From DASSFG01 sp035547915 (GTDB lineage Bacteria > Planctomycetota > Planctomycetia > Pirellulales > JAICIG01): a DNA stretch of 64,000 bases. Below are positions 1-8,868 of this stretch, piece by piece. The notes below the pieces were generated by a model. The model made no database searches. It saw only the letters and a list, made by a program, of their open reading frames with translations, and was not told where the DNA came from. The stretch lies in the NCBI GenBank assembly GCA_035547915.1, contig DASZTS010000119.1, positions 48,018-112,017 of the forward strand, read 5' to 3'. Made by a program: the position numbers and the translations under genes. Position 1 is the stretch's first letter. Every line of letters starts with the position of its first letter.

Positions 1-2
1 AA

Positions 3-2486
3 CCCAGTGCGACACCGATCACGATTACCAACGTCCAAGGGTCGGGAGCGGGCGATGCGGGAGTCGTCACGACCGCAGTCGGCGCCGGCACCTCGACGGC
101 CGGTACCGCGACCGACCAGGCTGCGTTCAATGCCGCCGTCGGAACGCTGAGCGGCGGAATCAGCGGTGCCTATTCGTCGCGAACGATCACCGCCGCCACG
201 TTGGCCGGTGTCGCAGCCGACGGCACATCGCAGGTCGACGTGACGATCACGGGCGACCTGGGCAGCCAGACGATCACGGGCCAGGCCTTGGCGGGTACGA
301 ACGGCTTGGACACCGCTTCGAATCTGGCGACGTTGATCAACAACAACACGGGCACCACCGGTGTCTCCGCCGTCGTCAGTGGCGGCAACGTGGTCATCTC
401 ATCGACGGACGTCGGAGCGACCGGCACGGCCAATGTCTCCTTCGCCAATTACACCGGCGCGGCTTCCAGCTCGGTCATCAACGCCAACAACTTCGGCACC
501 CTAACGGGTAGCGGAGCGGGGTCGTTGGTATTCAATGTTACGGGTGACAAGGGAACGGCGGCCGTCAGTGCCGACGCCTCCTTGGTCGCGGCACCCGGCG
601 GCGCGGCCTACCTGCAAGGTTTGATCAATGCCCAGACCAGCACCACAGGCGTCGCGGCGACGGTCAACTCCGCGGGCAATATCGTGCTGACCGACGGCAC
701 GGCAGGAACGACTTCACCCGCCTTTATCAGCGGAGTTGACACCAGTGGTGGTGCGGCGGGAGATAACGCCATCTTCAGCGCCGACATCAACCAGAATCAA
801 GTCACAGGAGCCGCTGCCGATACGACCGCCACGGCCGCCAACGCGGCTGTCGGTTCGCTGACAGCCGGTGCCGTGAGCAGCACAACCTTCACGATCACTG
901 GCAACGAGGGGACGGCCACGGTAAGCACCGCCCTGATCGGCGGCAACGACGCGATCATCAACAACAGCGGCACGAACAGCGGGGCCACGGCCCTGGCGAA
1001 CCTGATCAACACCCGCACCGGAACGACCGGCATCACGGCCTCGGTGAACAATTCGGGTAACGTGGTGCTCACCTCCGAGGGGGCGGGCAGCGCCTCGGTG
1101 GCTACCGTCACGGCCACCGGCAGCGGCAACGACTCGACGATCGTCAGCACCGGACACGGCCTGACCAACACGGCCGGTGTCGACGGCACGTCGAACCAGA
1201 CCACGCTGCAAGTGGTGGGCGACCTGGGCCGCGCGGTCATCACGGTGAACAACAACGACGTGATCAACGATTCGTCGGCCCTGAGCAATGCCATCAATGC
1301 CGTGACGGCACAGACGGGTGTCGTCGCGTCGGGTTCCGGCGCCGGCGGCAACGTCACGCTGACGAGCCAAGACTATGGCTCGGCCGCGCAGCTTTCGATC
1401 TCGGCCATCTCGGCCACGAATGCGAACGACATCGCTCTGTTCAACGCGGGCGGCACGCAGCAGACCACCAACGGGCTCGACGTGGCCGGCACCGTCACCA
1501 CCAACCAGGGCACGGGTGCCTTCACCGGCCAGGGTGCGAACCTGAGCTACACCAACAGCTCGATCAACCTCACGGCCACCACGTCGCCCAGCTTGGGCCA
1601 ACCCACCGCGGCCACCACGACCGTCGTGGGCAACGGCGGCGCCGGCACAGGGATCGGCAACCTCACGGCTGGTGCTGACGACAGCAACACGATCTCGTTC
1701 ACCGTGACCGGTGCCTTGGGCTCGGCCAACATCAATGGCCTCAACGTGGCCGCCTTGCAAGGCGACAGCCGAACGCTGGTCGACGCGATCAACAAGGTGT
1801 CGCAGCAGACCGGTGTCGTCGCCAGCACGCAGGCGGGTTCGGGCGGTTCCTACGCCCTGAGCAATATCGTCCTGAGTGCCTCGACCCCGGGCGCTTCGGG
1901 CAGCGTCTCGCTCCAAGCCACCTCGGCCACCGTGGCGGGCGATGTGACCACGTTCAACGCGGGCGGCACCTTCACCGGAACCGCCGCCGGAACGAATGCA
2001 CCCAGCAATGCCGTTGCGAACTTCAACGTCACGGGTGGTGCGCTGTTCCAAATCGGACCCGAGGTGAATTACTCGAACCAGGTCAACGTCAACATTGCCG
2101 CGCTCGACACCAACCTGTTGGGACGCAATGTCAGCACCACGGGCAACTTCAGCTTGCACGACCTGATGACCGGCGGTAGCCAGTCGCTGAGCAGCGCGAA
2201 TCTTTCGACCGCTGCGACGATCGTGCAGCAGGCCATCGAGCAAGTCGCCACGTTGCGTGGCCAACTCGGTGCCTTGCAGGCCAACGTGTTGCAAAGCAAT
2301 ATCACCAGCCAACAGACGGCCCTGGAACAAGTCACGTCCGCTCAAAGCACGATCCAGGATGCGGACTACGCCACGGAGACCGCGAGCCTGACGAGGGCCC
2401 AAGTGCTCGTCCAGGCCGACACCTCCGTGTTGGCGATTGCCAACCAGCAGCCCCAGAGCGTGCTGGCCCTGTTGCCCCACGGCTAA
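3..2486 (+). CDS. fliC: Flagellin, filament subunit (5'-truncated by window edge)
   Basis: The reading frame is open from the first bases, so the N-terminal D0/D1 region lies outside the window; 827 residues are visible. The last ~110 residues match the flagellin C-terminal helical domain (ALDTNLLGRNVST, then a helix rich in ATIVQQAIEQVATLRGQLGA, ending ANQQPQSVLALL), which packs in the filament core. The middle is a Thr/Ala/Gly/Asn-rich exposed region with about five flagellin-IN-like repeats. Each has a short helix (LxxLINxxT), then TTGVxA, then a beta hairpin (GGNVVISS, AGNIVLTD, SGNVVLTS). FliD and FliS follow on the same strand, so this is a filament assembly cluster. The protein is much larger than enteric flagellins, in line with expanded surface domains. 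Confidence 0.93.
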   Translation, partial: PSATPITITNVQGSGAGDAGVVTTAVGAGTSTAGTATDQAAFNAAVGTLSGGISGAYSSRTITAATLAGVAADGTSQVDVTITGDLGSQTITGQALAGTNGLDTASNLATLINNNTGTTGVSAVVSGGNVVISSTDVGATGTANVSFANYTGAASSSVINANNFGTLTGSGAGSLVFNVTGDKGTAAVSADASLVAAPGGAAYLQGLINAQTSTTGVAATVNSAGNIVLTDGTAGTTSPAFISGVDTSGGAAGDNAIFSADINQNQVTGAAADTTATAANAAVGSLTAGAVSSTTFTITGNEGTATVSTALIGGNDAIINNSGTNSGATALANLINTRTGTTGITASVNNSGNVVLTSEGAGSASVATVTATGSGNDSTIVSTGHGLTNTAGVDGTSNQTTLQVVGDLGRAVITVNNNDVINDSSALSNAINAVTAQTGVVASGSGAGGNVTLTSQDYGSAAQLSISAISATNANDIALFNAGGTQQTTNGLDVAGTVTTNQGTGAFTGQGANLSYTNSSINLTATTSPSLGQPTAATTTVVGNGGAGTGIGNLTAGADDSNTISFTVTGALGSANINGLNVAALQGDSRTLVDAINKVSQQTGVVASTQAGSGGSYALSNIVLSASTPGASGSVSLQATSATVAGDVTTFNAGGTFTGTAAGTNAPSNAVANFNVTGGALFQIGPEVNYSNQVNVNIAALDTNLLGRNVSTTGNFSLHDLMTGGSQSLSSANLSTAATIVQQAIEQVATLRGQLGALQANVLQSNITSQQTALEQVTSAQSTIQDADYATETASLTRAQVLVQADTSVLAIANQQPQSVLALLPHG

Positions 2487-2506
2487 ACCAATCGTTAGCT
2501 GAACTA

Positions 2507-2540
2507 TAGGGGAGGACGGCCTTCCGAGGCCGCCTCCCTA
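2507..2540 (+). terminator. Stem-loop after the flagellin gene
   Basis: Twenty bases after the flagellin stop, TAGGGGAGGACGGCC (2507-2521) pairs with GGCCGCCTCCCTA (2528-2540) around a 6-base loop, with two bulged bases in the left arm. The stem is GC-rich, but no T-tract follows, so it may be a weak terminator or an mRNA 3'-end stabiliser for the abundant flagellin transcript. Confidence 0.45.
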
Positions 2541-2554
2541 GAGATGATGGGCGT

Positions 2555-2630
2555 TCGTGCCCAGTTACCTCGCGACGCTTGGGTACCGGTTCATCGAGCC
2601 GACCCAAGAGTCGGAAGTAACTGGGCACGA
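2555..2630 (+). other. Nested palindrome between fliC and fliD
   Basis: A perfect 14-base inverted repeat (TCGTGCCCAGTTAC at 2555-2568, its complement at 2617-2630) encloses a second stem: CTTGGGT (2578-2584) with ACCCAAG (2602-2608), extended by CGAC/GTCG past one mismatch. The loop is 17 bases. The whole 76-base unit can fold as one long hairpin with an internal loop. It lies in the 307-base gap between fliC and fliD, which holds no gene; the remaining 160 bases before fliD show nothing else. It could be an attenuator, a second terminator or a small palindromic mobile element. Confidence 0.55.
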
Positions 2631-2793
2631 GGCCGTTTTCCGCCGCGCGCGGCGGGCCGGCGACACCATCATCCACAATGCGACCGATCGGACGGTTTGT
2701 TGTCGGCGGATGCCGGCCCGAAACGCCTCGGGCGGCGGAACCGATCGACACGTCGTCTGGCGGCCGCGCTAGAGCGCAGGAAGGATCATCGCT

Positions 2794-5595
2794 ATGGCCA
2801 GCGTGAGCGGCGCTACCTCTCCCACCGTGGGCGCGACTACCGTCGGCGGCAGCTCGGGACAAGGCTTGGTTGCATCCAGCACCGGGCTCATCAGCGGTAT
2901 CAATACGCAGGCGTTGATCACCGCGCTCTTGACGTTCGATCAGGAGCCGGTGACCGATCTCAACAACAAGATCACCAGCGAGCAAAACCAGCAAACCGCG
3001 TTTCAGGGGTTGCAATCCCAACTCGCCACCCTGCAAACCGACGCACAGCAGCTATCGAGCCAACAGGTGCTCGGTGCTCGCTCCGCCAACAGTTCGAATC
3101 CCTCGGCGCTGACCGCGTCGGCCAGCGTTGGTGCTCCGCTGGCGAGCTATCTGGTCACTCCCGTCGCGCAGGCACAGACCCAAGAACTCCTCTCCAACGG
3201 TTTCGCCAACACCAACACACCGATCGGTCAGGGAACGATCACCGTCAAGCTCGGAGGCTTCGTCAACCCGTCGACGCAGCTCAGCCAGCTCAACGGCGGA
3301 GCGGGGGTAGCCTCCGGTGAAATCAGCATCACCGACCGCAGCGGCGCCACCGCCACCGTCAACCTCAGCTCCGCGCAGACCATCGACGACGTCGTGAATG
3401 ACATCAATCAGACGACCGGCATTCACGTGCAGGCGTCGGTCAGCGGCAATTCGCTGGTCCTTACCGACAAATCGGGTTCGACCTCCGGCAACCTGATCGT
3501 GGAGAACGTCGCCAACGGTACGACGGCCAACGACCTGGGCATTGCGGGATCGGTCGCGGGAAACACGATCACAGGCACCAATCTAGTCACCCTCTCGGGG
3601 AGCACCCTGCTCAGCAGTCTCAATGACGGCAACGGCGTCTCCACCGTCGGTAGCGTGCCCGACTTCAACGTCAACCTTAAAAACGGCGGTAGCTTTTCCG
3701 TTCAGCTCAGCTCGGCGAACACGTTGCAAGACGTGGTAAACGCCATCAACAACAACAGCCAGAACTCTGGAAGGTTGACGGCCTCGATCTCCGGCACACA
3801 CCTGGTGCTGACGGATAACACCGGCGGCTCCGGCACGCTTTCGGTGACGGCGCTCAACGGCAGCTCGGCCGCCAAGGATTTAGGCATTCTGGGAACGGAA
3901 CAAGGCGGCGGCGTGCTCACCGGCACTTCGGTCGTTTCGGGGCTCGACACAGTATTGCTCAAAGACCTCAACGGCGGGTCGGGCATCGCCACGCCAGGAC
4001 AGATACAGCTTACCGATCGCAGTGGTGCCACGGCCACGGTCGACCTCTCGGGAGCGTCGACGCTCAATGACGTGATCACCGCCATCAACGGCGCCGGGCT
4101 GGGCCTGAAGGCGTCGGTCAACTCCGCCGGCGACGGCATCCAGATCAACGACACGACCGGCGCAACGACGTCGAATCTGATCATCTCCGACGTCGGTGAC
4201 GGCACCACGGCCGCCAATCTGCATATCGCCACCAACACGGCCACGAACAGCCTGAACAGTGGCGACCTCAATCTGCAATACATCAGCGCCAACACATCCC
4301 TCAGTCAACTGAACGGCGGCTCCGGTATCGAAGCCGGTTCGTTCCAGATCACCGATAGCAAGGGCAAGACGGCGACCGTGAACCTTACGGGCTCCAAGAT
4401 CCAGACCGTCGGCGATGTGATGACGGCAATCAACACGTCGGGTGTCGGCGTCCATGCCACAATCAACAGCACCGGCGATGGCATCCTGCTCACCGATATT
4501 GCGGGCGGCAGCGGCACGATGCAAGTGAGCGATCAGGGAGGCGATACCGCCGCCAGTCTAAATCTGGCCGGCAGCGCCACGGGCGGACAGATCGACGGCG
4601 CCTTTCGTTACACCGTTACAGTCGGACCGACGGATTCGTTGTCGAGCCTGCAACAGGACTTTGCCGACGTCAACGCGCCGGTCACAACCAATATCATCAA
4701 CGACGGCTCGTCGGGGCAGCCCTATCACCTCATGATCGGCAGCACTCAGTCGGGGTTGGCCGGCCGGTTGCTGGTGGATACCGGCACGACCGGACTCTCT
4801 CTGTCGACCTTGACGCCTGCCACCAACGCCCTGATCCAAGTCGGTTCGGGCAGCAGCAAGAATCTGCTCTTCACGTCGTCGACCAACACGTTCAGCAACA
4901 TTCTGCCCGGCCTGACGGTCAATGTCGCCGGCGCGAGCACCACGCCGGTGACGATCACGGTCGGACAGGACTCGAGCGCCCTGGAAAACGCAATCCAGAA
5001 TTTTGTCAACGATTTCAACACCGTCAGCAGCACGATCGCACAAGACGACTCGTACAATACGAGCACAAACACGGGAAGCGTGCTGTATGCCAATTCGGCG
5101 ATCGAGCAGATCAGCAATACGATAATGAATTCGCTGACGGGTACCTACGGCAGCGGAACCGACAAGACTCGGAGCCTGTTGCAGATGGGAATCACGCTCA
5201 GCGGAGGACAGCTCAGCATCGATCCCGCGACCCTGCAAGCGGCCATCGCAAACGATCCGACCGGAGTGCAAGATTTCCTGGGTAACGCGAAGACGGGCAT
5301 GGCGACGCAGCTCTCGACCGCCTTGCAGAATTTCGCCACGCCCGCGACCGGTCTGATAGCCCAACAGGTCAACAACATCAACCAGCAAATCGCGGACCAG
5401 CAGAGTCAGGTCGCTTTCTTGAACTCGGAAATCTCCATCAAGACTCAGCAGTTGCAGGACCAATTCGCCAACATGGAAAGTTCGCTGGCGACGATCCAAC
5501 AGCAGAGCAGCTCGCTGTCGCAATTGGCGGAAATTGCGACGTTCAATGCCAACTATGCCAACGGCGCCACCTCGTCGTCGAGTTCGAGCGCCTAG
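2794..5595 (+). CDS. fliD: Flagellar filament capping protein FliD (HAP2)
   Basis: FliD forms the cap at the growing filament tip and folds incoming flagellin. The start at 2794 has an AGGAAGGA ribosome site 8 bases upstream. Residues ~25-130 match FliD_N (GLISGINTQALITALLTFDQ, then a coiled region with QTAFQGLQSQLATLQ). Residues ~157-570 hold four flagellin hook-IN repeats, each starting LxxLNGGxGI and running through VDLSxAxTLxDVxxAIN to LxDxxGG. The C-terminal ~250 residues match FliD_C, with a final coiled coil (NNINQQIADQQSQVAFLNSE). At 933 residues it is about twice the usual size because of the IN repeats. It shares this repeat type with the flagellin upstream, so cap and filament surfaces seem to have expanded together. 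Confidence 0.95.
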   Translation: MASVSGATSPTVGATTVGGSSGQGLVASSTGLISGINTQALITALLTFDQEPVTDLNNKITSEQNQQTAFQGLQSQLATLQTDAQQLSSQQVLGARSANSSNPSALTASASVGAPLASYLVTPVAQAQTQELLSNGFANTNTPIGQGTITVKLGGFVNPSTQLSQLNGGAGVASGEISITDRSGATATVNLSSAQTIDDVVNDINQTTGIHVQASVSGNSLVLTDKSGSTSGNLIVENVANGTTANDLGIAGSVAGNTITGTNLVTLSGSTLLSSLNDGNGVSTVGSVPDFNVNLKNGGSFSVQLSSANTLQDVVNAINNNSQNSGRLTASISGTHLVLTDNTGGSGTLSVTALNGSSAAKDLGILGTEQGGGVLTGTSVVSGLDTVLLKDLNGGSGIATPGQIQLTDRSGATATVDLSGASTLNDVITAINGAGLGLKASVNSAGDGIQINDTTGATTSNLIISDVGDGTTAANLHIATNTATNSLNSGDLNLQYISANTSLSQLNGGSGIEAGSFQITDSKGKTATVNLTGSKIQTVGDVMTAINTSGVGVHATINSTGDGILLTDIAGGSGTMQVSDQGGDTAASLNLAGSATGGQIDGAFRYTVTVGPTDSLSSLQQDFADVNAPVTTNIINDGSSGQPYHLMIGSTQSGLAGRLLVDTGTTGLSLSTLTPATNALIQVGSGSSKNLLFTSSTNTFSNILPGLTVNVAGASTTPVTITVGQDSSALENAIQNFVNDFNTVSSTIAQDDSYNTSTNTGSVLYANSAIEQISNTIMNSLTGTYGSGTDKTRSLLQMGITLSGGQLSIDPATLQAAIANDPTGVQDFLGNAKTGMATQLSTALQNFATPATGLIAQQVNNINQQIADQQSQVAFLNSEISIKTQQLQDQFANMESSLATIQQQSSSLSQLAEIATFNANYANGATSSSSSSA

Positions 5596-5619
5596 TCGGC
5601 CGATGGATCCCAGAGGGCC

Positions 5620-6129
5620 GTGGAAAAGGCCCGCTATTCTGGGAGTTCGAGCTACATGGCGTACAATCGGGCCAGTGATACGTATTTCGAGAACCAGGTC
5701 TTCACCGCCACTCCGCAGCGCCTGCGGTTGATGCTGATCGACGGCGCCTTGCACTATGCACGCCGGGCGCTGGAGCACTGGCAGTCGGGCCGCGCCTACG
5801 AAGGCGGCGAGGCCGTGATCGGCTGCCAGCGGATCGTGACCGAATTGCTCCGCAGCTTGCGTCCGGAAATCGCTCCGGAGTTGGTGAGCAACGTGGCGGC
5901 CATCTACAATTTCGTCTTTCGCTCGTTGATCGACGCCGGACTCAAACGAGACCAGGCGAAGCTGCGTGACGCCATCTCCGTGCTCGAGATCGAGCGGGAA
6001 ACGTGGCGGCAGGTATGCGAGCAACTCGGCTCGACGCTCGACACCACGCCGCAGCCGCGCGCCAACCTGGTTCCGCACTTTGCGATCCCGCAGGATGTGT
6101 CCACGGGCGGATTCGCGATCGACGCCTAG
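5620..6129 (+). CDS. fliS: Flagellin export chaperone FliS
   Basis: FliS binds the flagellin C-terminal helix in the cytoplasm and prevents early polymerisation. The protein has the FliS pattern: a short N-terminal segment with NRASDTYFENQVFTA, then TPQRLRLMLIDGALHYARRA on helix 2 and two further long helices. The GTG at 5620 gives 169 residues; an ATG at 5656 gives 157 and has GGGAG 11 bases upstream, so the true start may be 5656. The tail after ~residue 145 (PQPRANLVPHF) is longer than in E. coli FliS. It lies 24 bases after fliD, consistent with one filament operon. Confidence 0.9.
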   Translation: MEKARYSGSSSYMAYNRASDTYFENQVFTATPQRLRLMLIDGALHYARRALEHWQSGRAYEGGEAVIGCQRIVTELLRSLRPEIAPELVSNVAAIYNFVFRSLIDAGLKRDQAKLRDAISVLEIERETWRQVCEQLGSTLDTTPQPRANLVPHFAIPQDVSTGGFAIDA

Positions 6130-6303
6130 TGGCCGGGCGGGAGCCAGCGCCGAGATTCGCTTCGCCGATTTGACGATCCGCACCGGCGCGTCATATCATG
6201 GCCCATCGTGTCGTCGGGCCTGCGCGAGCGCGGTTAATCTTGCGCTGTTGCTGCGGTTGACCCAACAAGATTCCGTCCGTGCCGCCTCCCGCCCAGAAAT
6301 CGA

Positions 6304-7182
6304 ATGCCCAAGACAAAAACGTTGATCCGCGTCGGCCATAGCCCCGACCCGGACGATGCCTTCATGTTTCACGCCCTGGCGAACGGCAAGATCGACACGG
6401 GCGACTATGAGTTTCAGCACGAGCTGGTCGACATCGAGACGCTCAATCAGCGGGCCTTCGCCGGTGAGTTGGAGCTGACGGCCCTCAGCCTGCACGCCTA
6501 TGCCTATCTGACCGACCGCTATGCCCTCTGTCCTTGCGGCGCCAGCATGGGCGATCGCTATGGGCCGATGGTAGTCGCCAAACAGGCGATGTCGCTGGCA
6601 GATGTGGGTCAGGGCGTGATCGCCGTGCCGGGTCTGTTGACGACAGCCTTCCTGGCCTTGCGACTCTGCTTGGGACACGACTTCAAGCATGTGCTCGTCC
6701 CCTTCGACCGAATTCTCGACGCGGTCGAAGCCGGATCGTATGAGGGACAGAAGGTCGACGCCGGTTTGATCATCCACGAAGGCCAACTCACTTACGGCGA
6801 TCGCGGCCTCAAGCTCATCGTCGATACGGGCCAGTGGTGGTTCGACGTGACGGGATTGCCGTTGCCGCTCGGCGCCAACGGTATACGGCGCGACCTCGGC
6901 CTGCCGGTGATGCGCGACGTAACTCGCTTATTGCACCAGAGCATTCGATACGGTCTGGCGCATCGCCAAGAAGCGCTGGATTATGCCCTACAGTATGGCC
7001 GCGACCTCGACCGTGGCCGCGCCGACGAGTTCGTGGGAATGTATGTCAACGATTGGACGCTCGACTTCGGGCCACGCGGCCGCGAGGCGGTGGCGCGCCT
7101 GCTCGCCCGCGGTTATGCCGATGGCGTCATCCCGCGGTCTGTCGCGCCGGAGTTTGTCGATCTCGATCTGTCGGCGTCCTAG
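6304..7182 (+). CDS. mqnD: 1,4-dihydroxy-6-naphthoate synthase-type protein (futalosine menaquinone pathway)
   Basis: MqnD converts cyclic dehypoxanthine futalosine to 1,4-dihydroxy-6-naphthoate in the alternative menaquinone pathway. The protein has the periplasmic-binding-protein-like MqnA/MqnD fold. The N-terminal VGHSPDPDDAFMFHAL corresponds to the MqnD motif SPCPNDTFIF, followed by DIETLNQRAFAGELELTALS, GDRYGPMVVAK and DAGLIIHEGQLTYGDRGL. Its length of 292 fits MqnD (about 270-290). MqnA is a paralogue, but the PDPDDAF motif and the IIHE segment favour MqnD. No other mqn gene is in the window. The ATG at 6304 has no clear ribosome site. Confidence 0.8.
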   Translation: MPKTKTLIRVGHSPDPDDAFMFHALANGKIDTGDYEFQHELVDIETLNQRAFAGELELTALSLHAYAYLTDRYALCPCGASMGDRYGPMVVAKQAMSLADVGQGVIAVPGLLTTAFLALRLCLGHDFKHVLVPFDRILDAVEAGSYEGQKVDAGLIIHEGQLTYGDRGLKLIVDTGQWWFDVTGLPLPLGANGIRRDLGLPVMRDVTRLLHQSIRYGLAHRQEALDYALQYGRDLDRGRADEFVGMYVNDWTLDFGPRGREAVARLLARGYADGVIPRSVAPEFVDLDLSAS

Positions 7183-7251
7183 GAATATTCCCCAGCAGCA
7201 CCCGAAACCGCGCCGGCACATCGCTCATCCCGTCAGCCACGCGTTGTAATT

Positions 7252-7512
7252 GTGCCTATCCCCAGCGCGCAACCGCCGTCGACGCCTCCCGAGCCAACGA
7301 AGACGAAGGGATGCTTCGGCATCGTGACGGCCTTGGCGGTGGCGTTGCTCGTCTTCGTGGTACTGTTCGTCCTGACCAATGGCGCGATCGGGCCGGCCGC
7401 GATCGCGGCGGCAGTCATCTTCGGTCTAGCCGCCCTGCACTACATCGTATGGGGCTGGTGGCTGAGCGGAATCATCCGCCGACAGGTCGAAGAGGAAGAG
7501 CGACGACCGTAG
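7252..7512 (+). CDS. Small two-helix membrane protein, function unknown
   Basis: An 86-residue protein starting with GTG. A proline-rich N-terminus (~22 residues) is followed by two hydrophobic helices (FGIVTALAVALLVFVVLFVL and IAAAVIFGLAALHYIVWGWW) and a charged C-terminus (RRQVEEEERRP). This looks like an inner-membrane hairpin with a cytoplasmic acidic/basic tail. It sits 69 bases after mqnD on the same strand. I do not recognise the family. The good hydrophobic pattern supports a real gene; the start codon is uncertain. Confidence 0.55.
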   Translation: MPIPSAQPPSTPPEPTKTKGCFGIVTALAVALLVFVVLFVLTNGAIGPAAIAAAVIFGLAALHYIVWGWWLSGIIRRQVEEEERRP

Positions 7513-7547
7513 AAGTCGCTGTATTGCCCGCCGGCCTCGCTATCTGG

Positions 7548-8141
7548 TCAGTGGGCCGTGACGTGCCCGTAGTAGTCGGGTTCGTTCCCCGGCTTCCACT
7601 TGATGTTGCAGCCGATGCTCGGTTTCTGCTCCGCGCGAGGTGCCTGGCCGGCGAGGGCGGCTTCGACCGCTGCTCGCAGGTCGGCGCCGGTCACCGGAAT
7701 GCCGCTATCGGGTCGGCTGGAATCGAGCTGGCCGCGGTAGACCAATTGTCGCGCGCGATCGAACAGGAAAAAGTCGGGCGTACACGCGGCGCGGTATGCC
7801 TTGGCGACCGATTGGCTTTCGTCGTACAAGTACGGGAACGAATAGCCACGGTGTTTGGCTTCCTCGATCATCTTGGCCGGGGCATCGTCCGGATAACCGG
7901 CGGCGTCGTTGGAACTGATGCCGACCATCGCCAGCCCGCGCGGCTGGAAATCCTTAGCCAGGCGGGCCAATTCCGGCGCCACATGCTTCACGAAGGGACA
8001 ATGGTTGCACATGAAGACGACGAGCAGCGCCGAGGCGTCCTGGAAATCGGCAAGCGAAACGGTCCGGCCATCGACGTTCGGCAGCGAAAAGCCGGGGGCT
8101 TGCGTGCCAAGCGGCAACATCGTACTGGGCGTGCGGGCCAT
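7548..8141 (-). CDS. Thioredoxin-fold redoxin (AhpC/TSA type)
   Basis: A 197-residue thioredoxin-like protein, probably a peroxiredoxin or disulfide reductase relative. The N-terminus has LGTQAPGFSLPNVDGRTVSL, the usual redoxin beta-hairpin entry, followed by LLVVFMCNHCPFVKHVAPEL with a CNHC active-site pair in the CxxC position. Later elements are VGISSNDAAGYPDDAPAKM and TPDFFLFDRARQLVYRGQLD. This matches the common 'thioredoxin family protein' in which MCNHCPF is conserved. The start has an AAGGAG ribosome site 6 bases away. It lies 45 bases downstream of the DUF423 gene on the same strand. No signal peptide is visible, so it is likely cytoplasmic. Confidence 0.85.
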   Translation of the reverse strand: MARTPSTMLPLGTQAPGFSLPNVDGRTVSLADFQDASALLVVFMCNHCPFVKHVAPELARLAKDFQPRGLAMVGISSNDAAGYPDDAPAKMIEEAKHRGYSFPYLYDESQSVAKAYRAACTPDFFLFDRARQLVYRGQLDSSRPDSGIPVTGADLRAAVEAALAGQAPRAEQKPSIGCNIKWKPGNEPDYYGHVTAH

Positions 8142-8186
8142 GTTAGTCTCCTTCTGACGTGGTCAACAGCGAAGCAAATCGAGTTA

Positions 8187-8606
8187 TCAGTCGTTCGTGG
8201 CGCGCCACGCCGCCACGGCGAGGCAAACCCAGCCCAGGATGAAGCTCACGCCGCCGATCGGCACCACCGCTCCGAGCCTGCGCGGGCCACCCAGTGCCAT
8301 CGCGTAGAGACAACCGGAAAAGACAAGGATGCCGACGATGAAGAGCCCGCCGGCTACGGTCAGCCAACCCGTCGGATGGCGCAGCGCCACGAGGCCCGCC
8401 AGCACGACGCCGATGGCGTGATACATGTGATAGCGGGCAGCTTTATCGAAAATTTCCAGGCGTCGGTCTGCTTCGTCCCGCGTGATCTGAGTGTCGTTTC
8501 GTAGCTGGCTCGTGAGACCGTGCGCGCCGAACGCGCCGGCGGCCACGGACAACCCCGCCAACAACGCCCCGGCTGCGATCAAAGAATTCGGTTTCAAACG
8601 GGCCAC
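8187..8606 (-). CDS. DUF423 family membrane protein
   Basis: A 139-residue protein with four hydrophobic helices typical of DUF423 (YgdD-like). The signature AAGAFGAHGL is near residues 21-30, followed by AARYHMYHAIGVVLAG and a C-terminal GAVVPIGGVSFILGWVCL. The biochemical role of the family is unknown; it is an inner-membrane protein. It starts with GTG at 8606 and precedes the redoxin gene on the same strand, so they may be co-transcribed. A 20-residue polar insert (RNDTQITRDEADRRLEIFDK) between the first two helices is longer than in many members. Confidence 0.85.
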   Translation of the reverse strand: MARLKPNSLIAAGALLAGLSVAAGAFGAHGLTSQLRNDTQITRDEADRRLEIFDKAARYHMYHAIGVVLAGLVALRHPTGWLTVAGGLFIVGILVFSGCLYAMALGGPRRLGAVVPIGGVSFILGWVCLAVAAWRATND

Positions 8607-8868
8607 TCACGCGATAAAACAAAACATTGCCAACGCCTGGACGTGATTGATTTTATACCGGACCCGCGTCGGATGCGATTGCCGCCCGTCCTATCCGGGT
8701 TCTTCGGCATATCGTGCACGCGCGGCAATCGGTCATATTGTCTCGCCGGGCTCGATGCAACCCCGAAGGTCCGCACAGATACCTTCCGTCGAGGCTGACA
8801 GCAACGTTTCGGTTCGCCTTGACGAAGATGATACGGAACCCCCTGCGTGGCGGCAGCCGGACGACTTC

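Noticed and set aside
4558..6183. A 541-codon minus-strand frame opposite fliD and fliS.
   Set aside because: It is composition-driven; the plus strand has clear FliD and FliS motifs.
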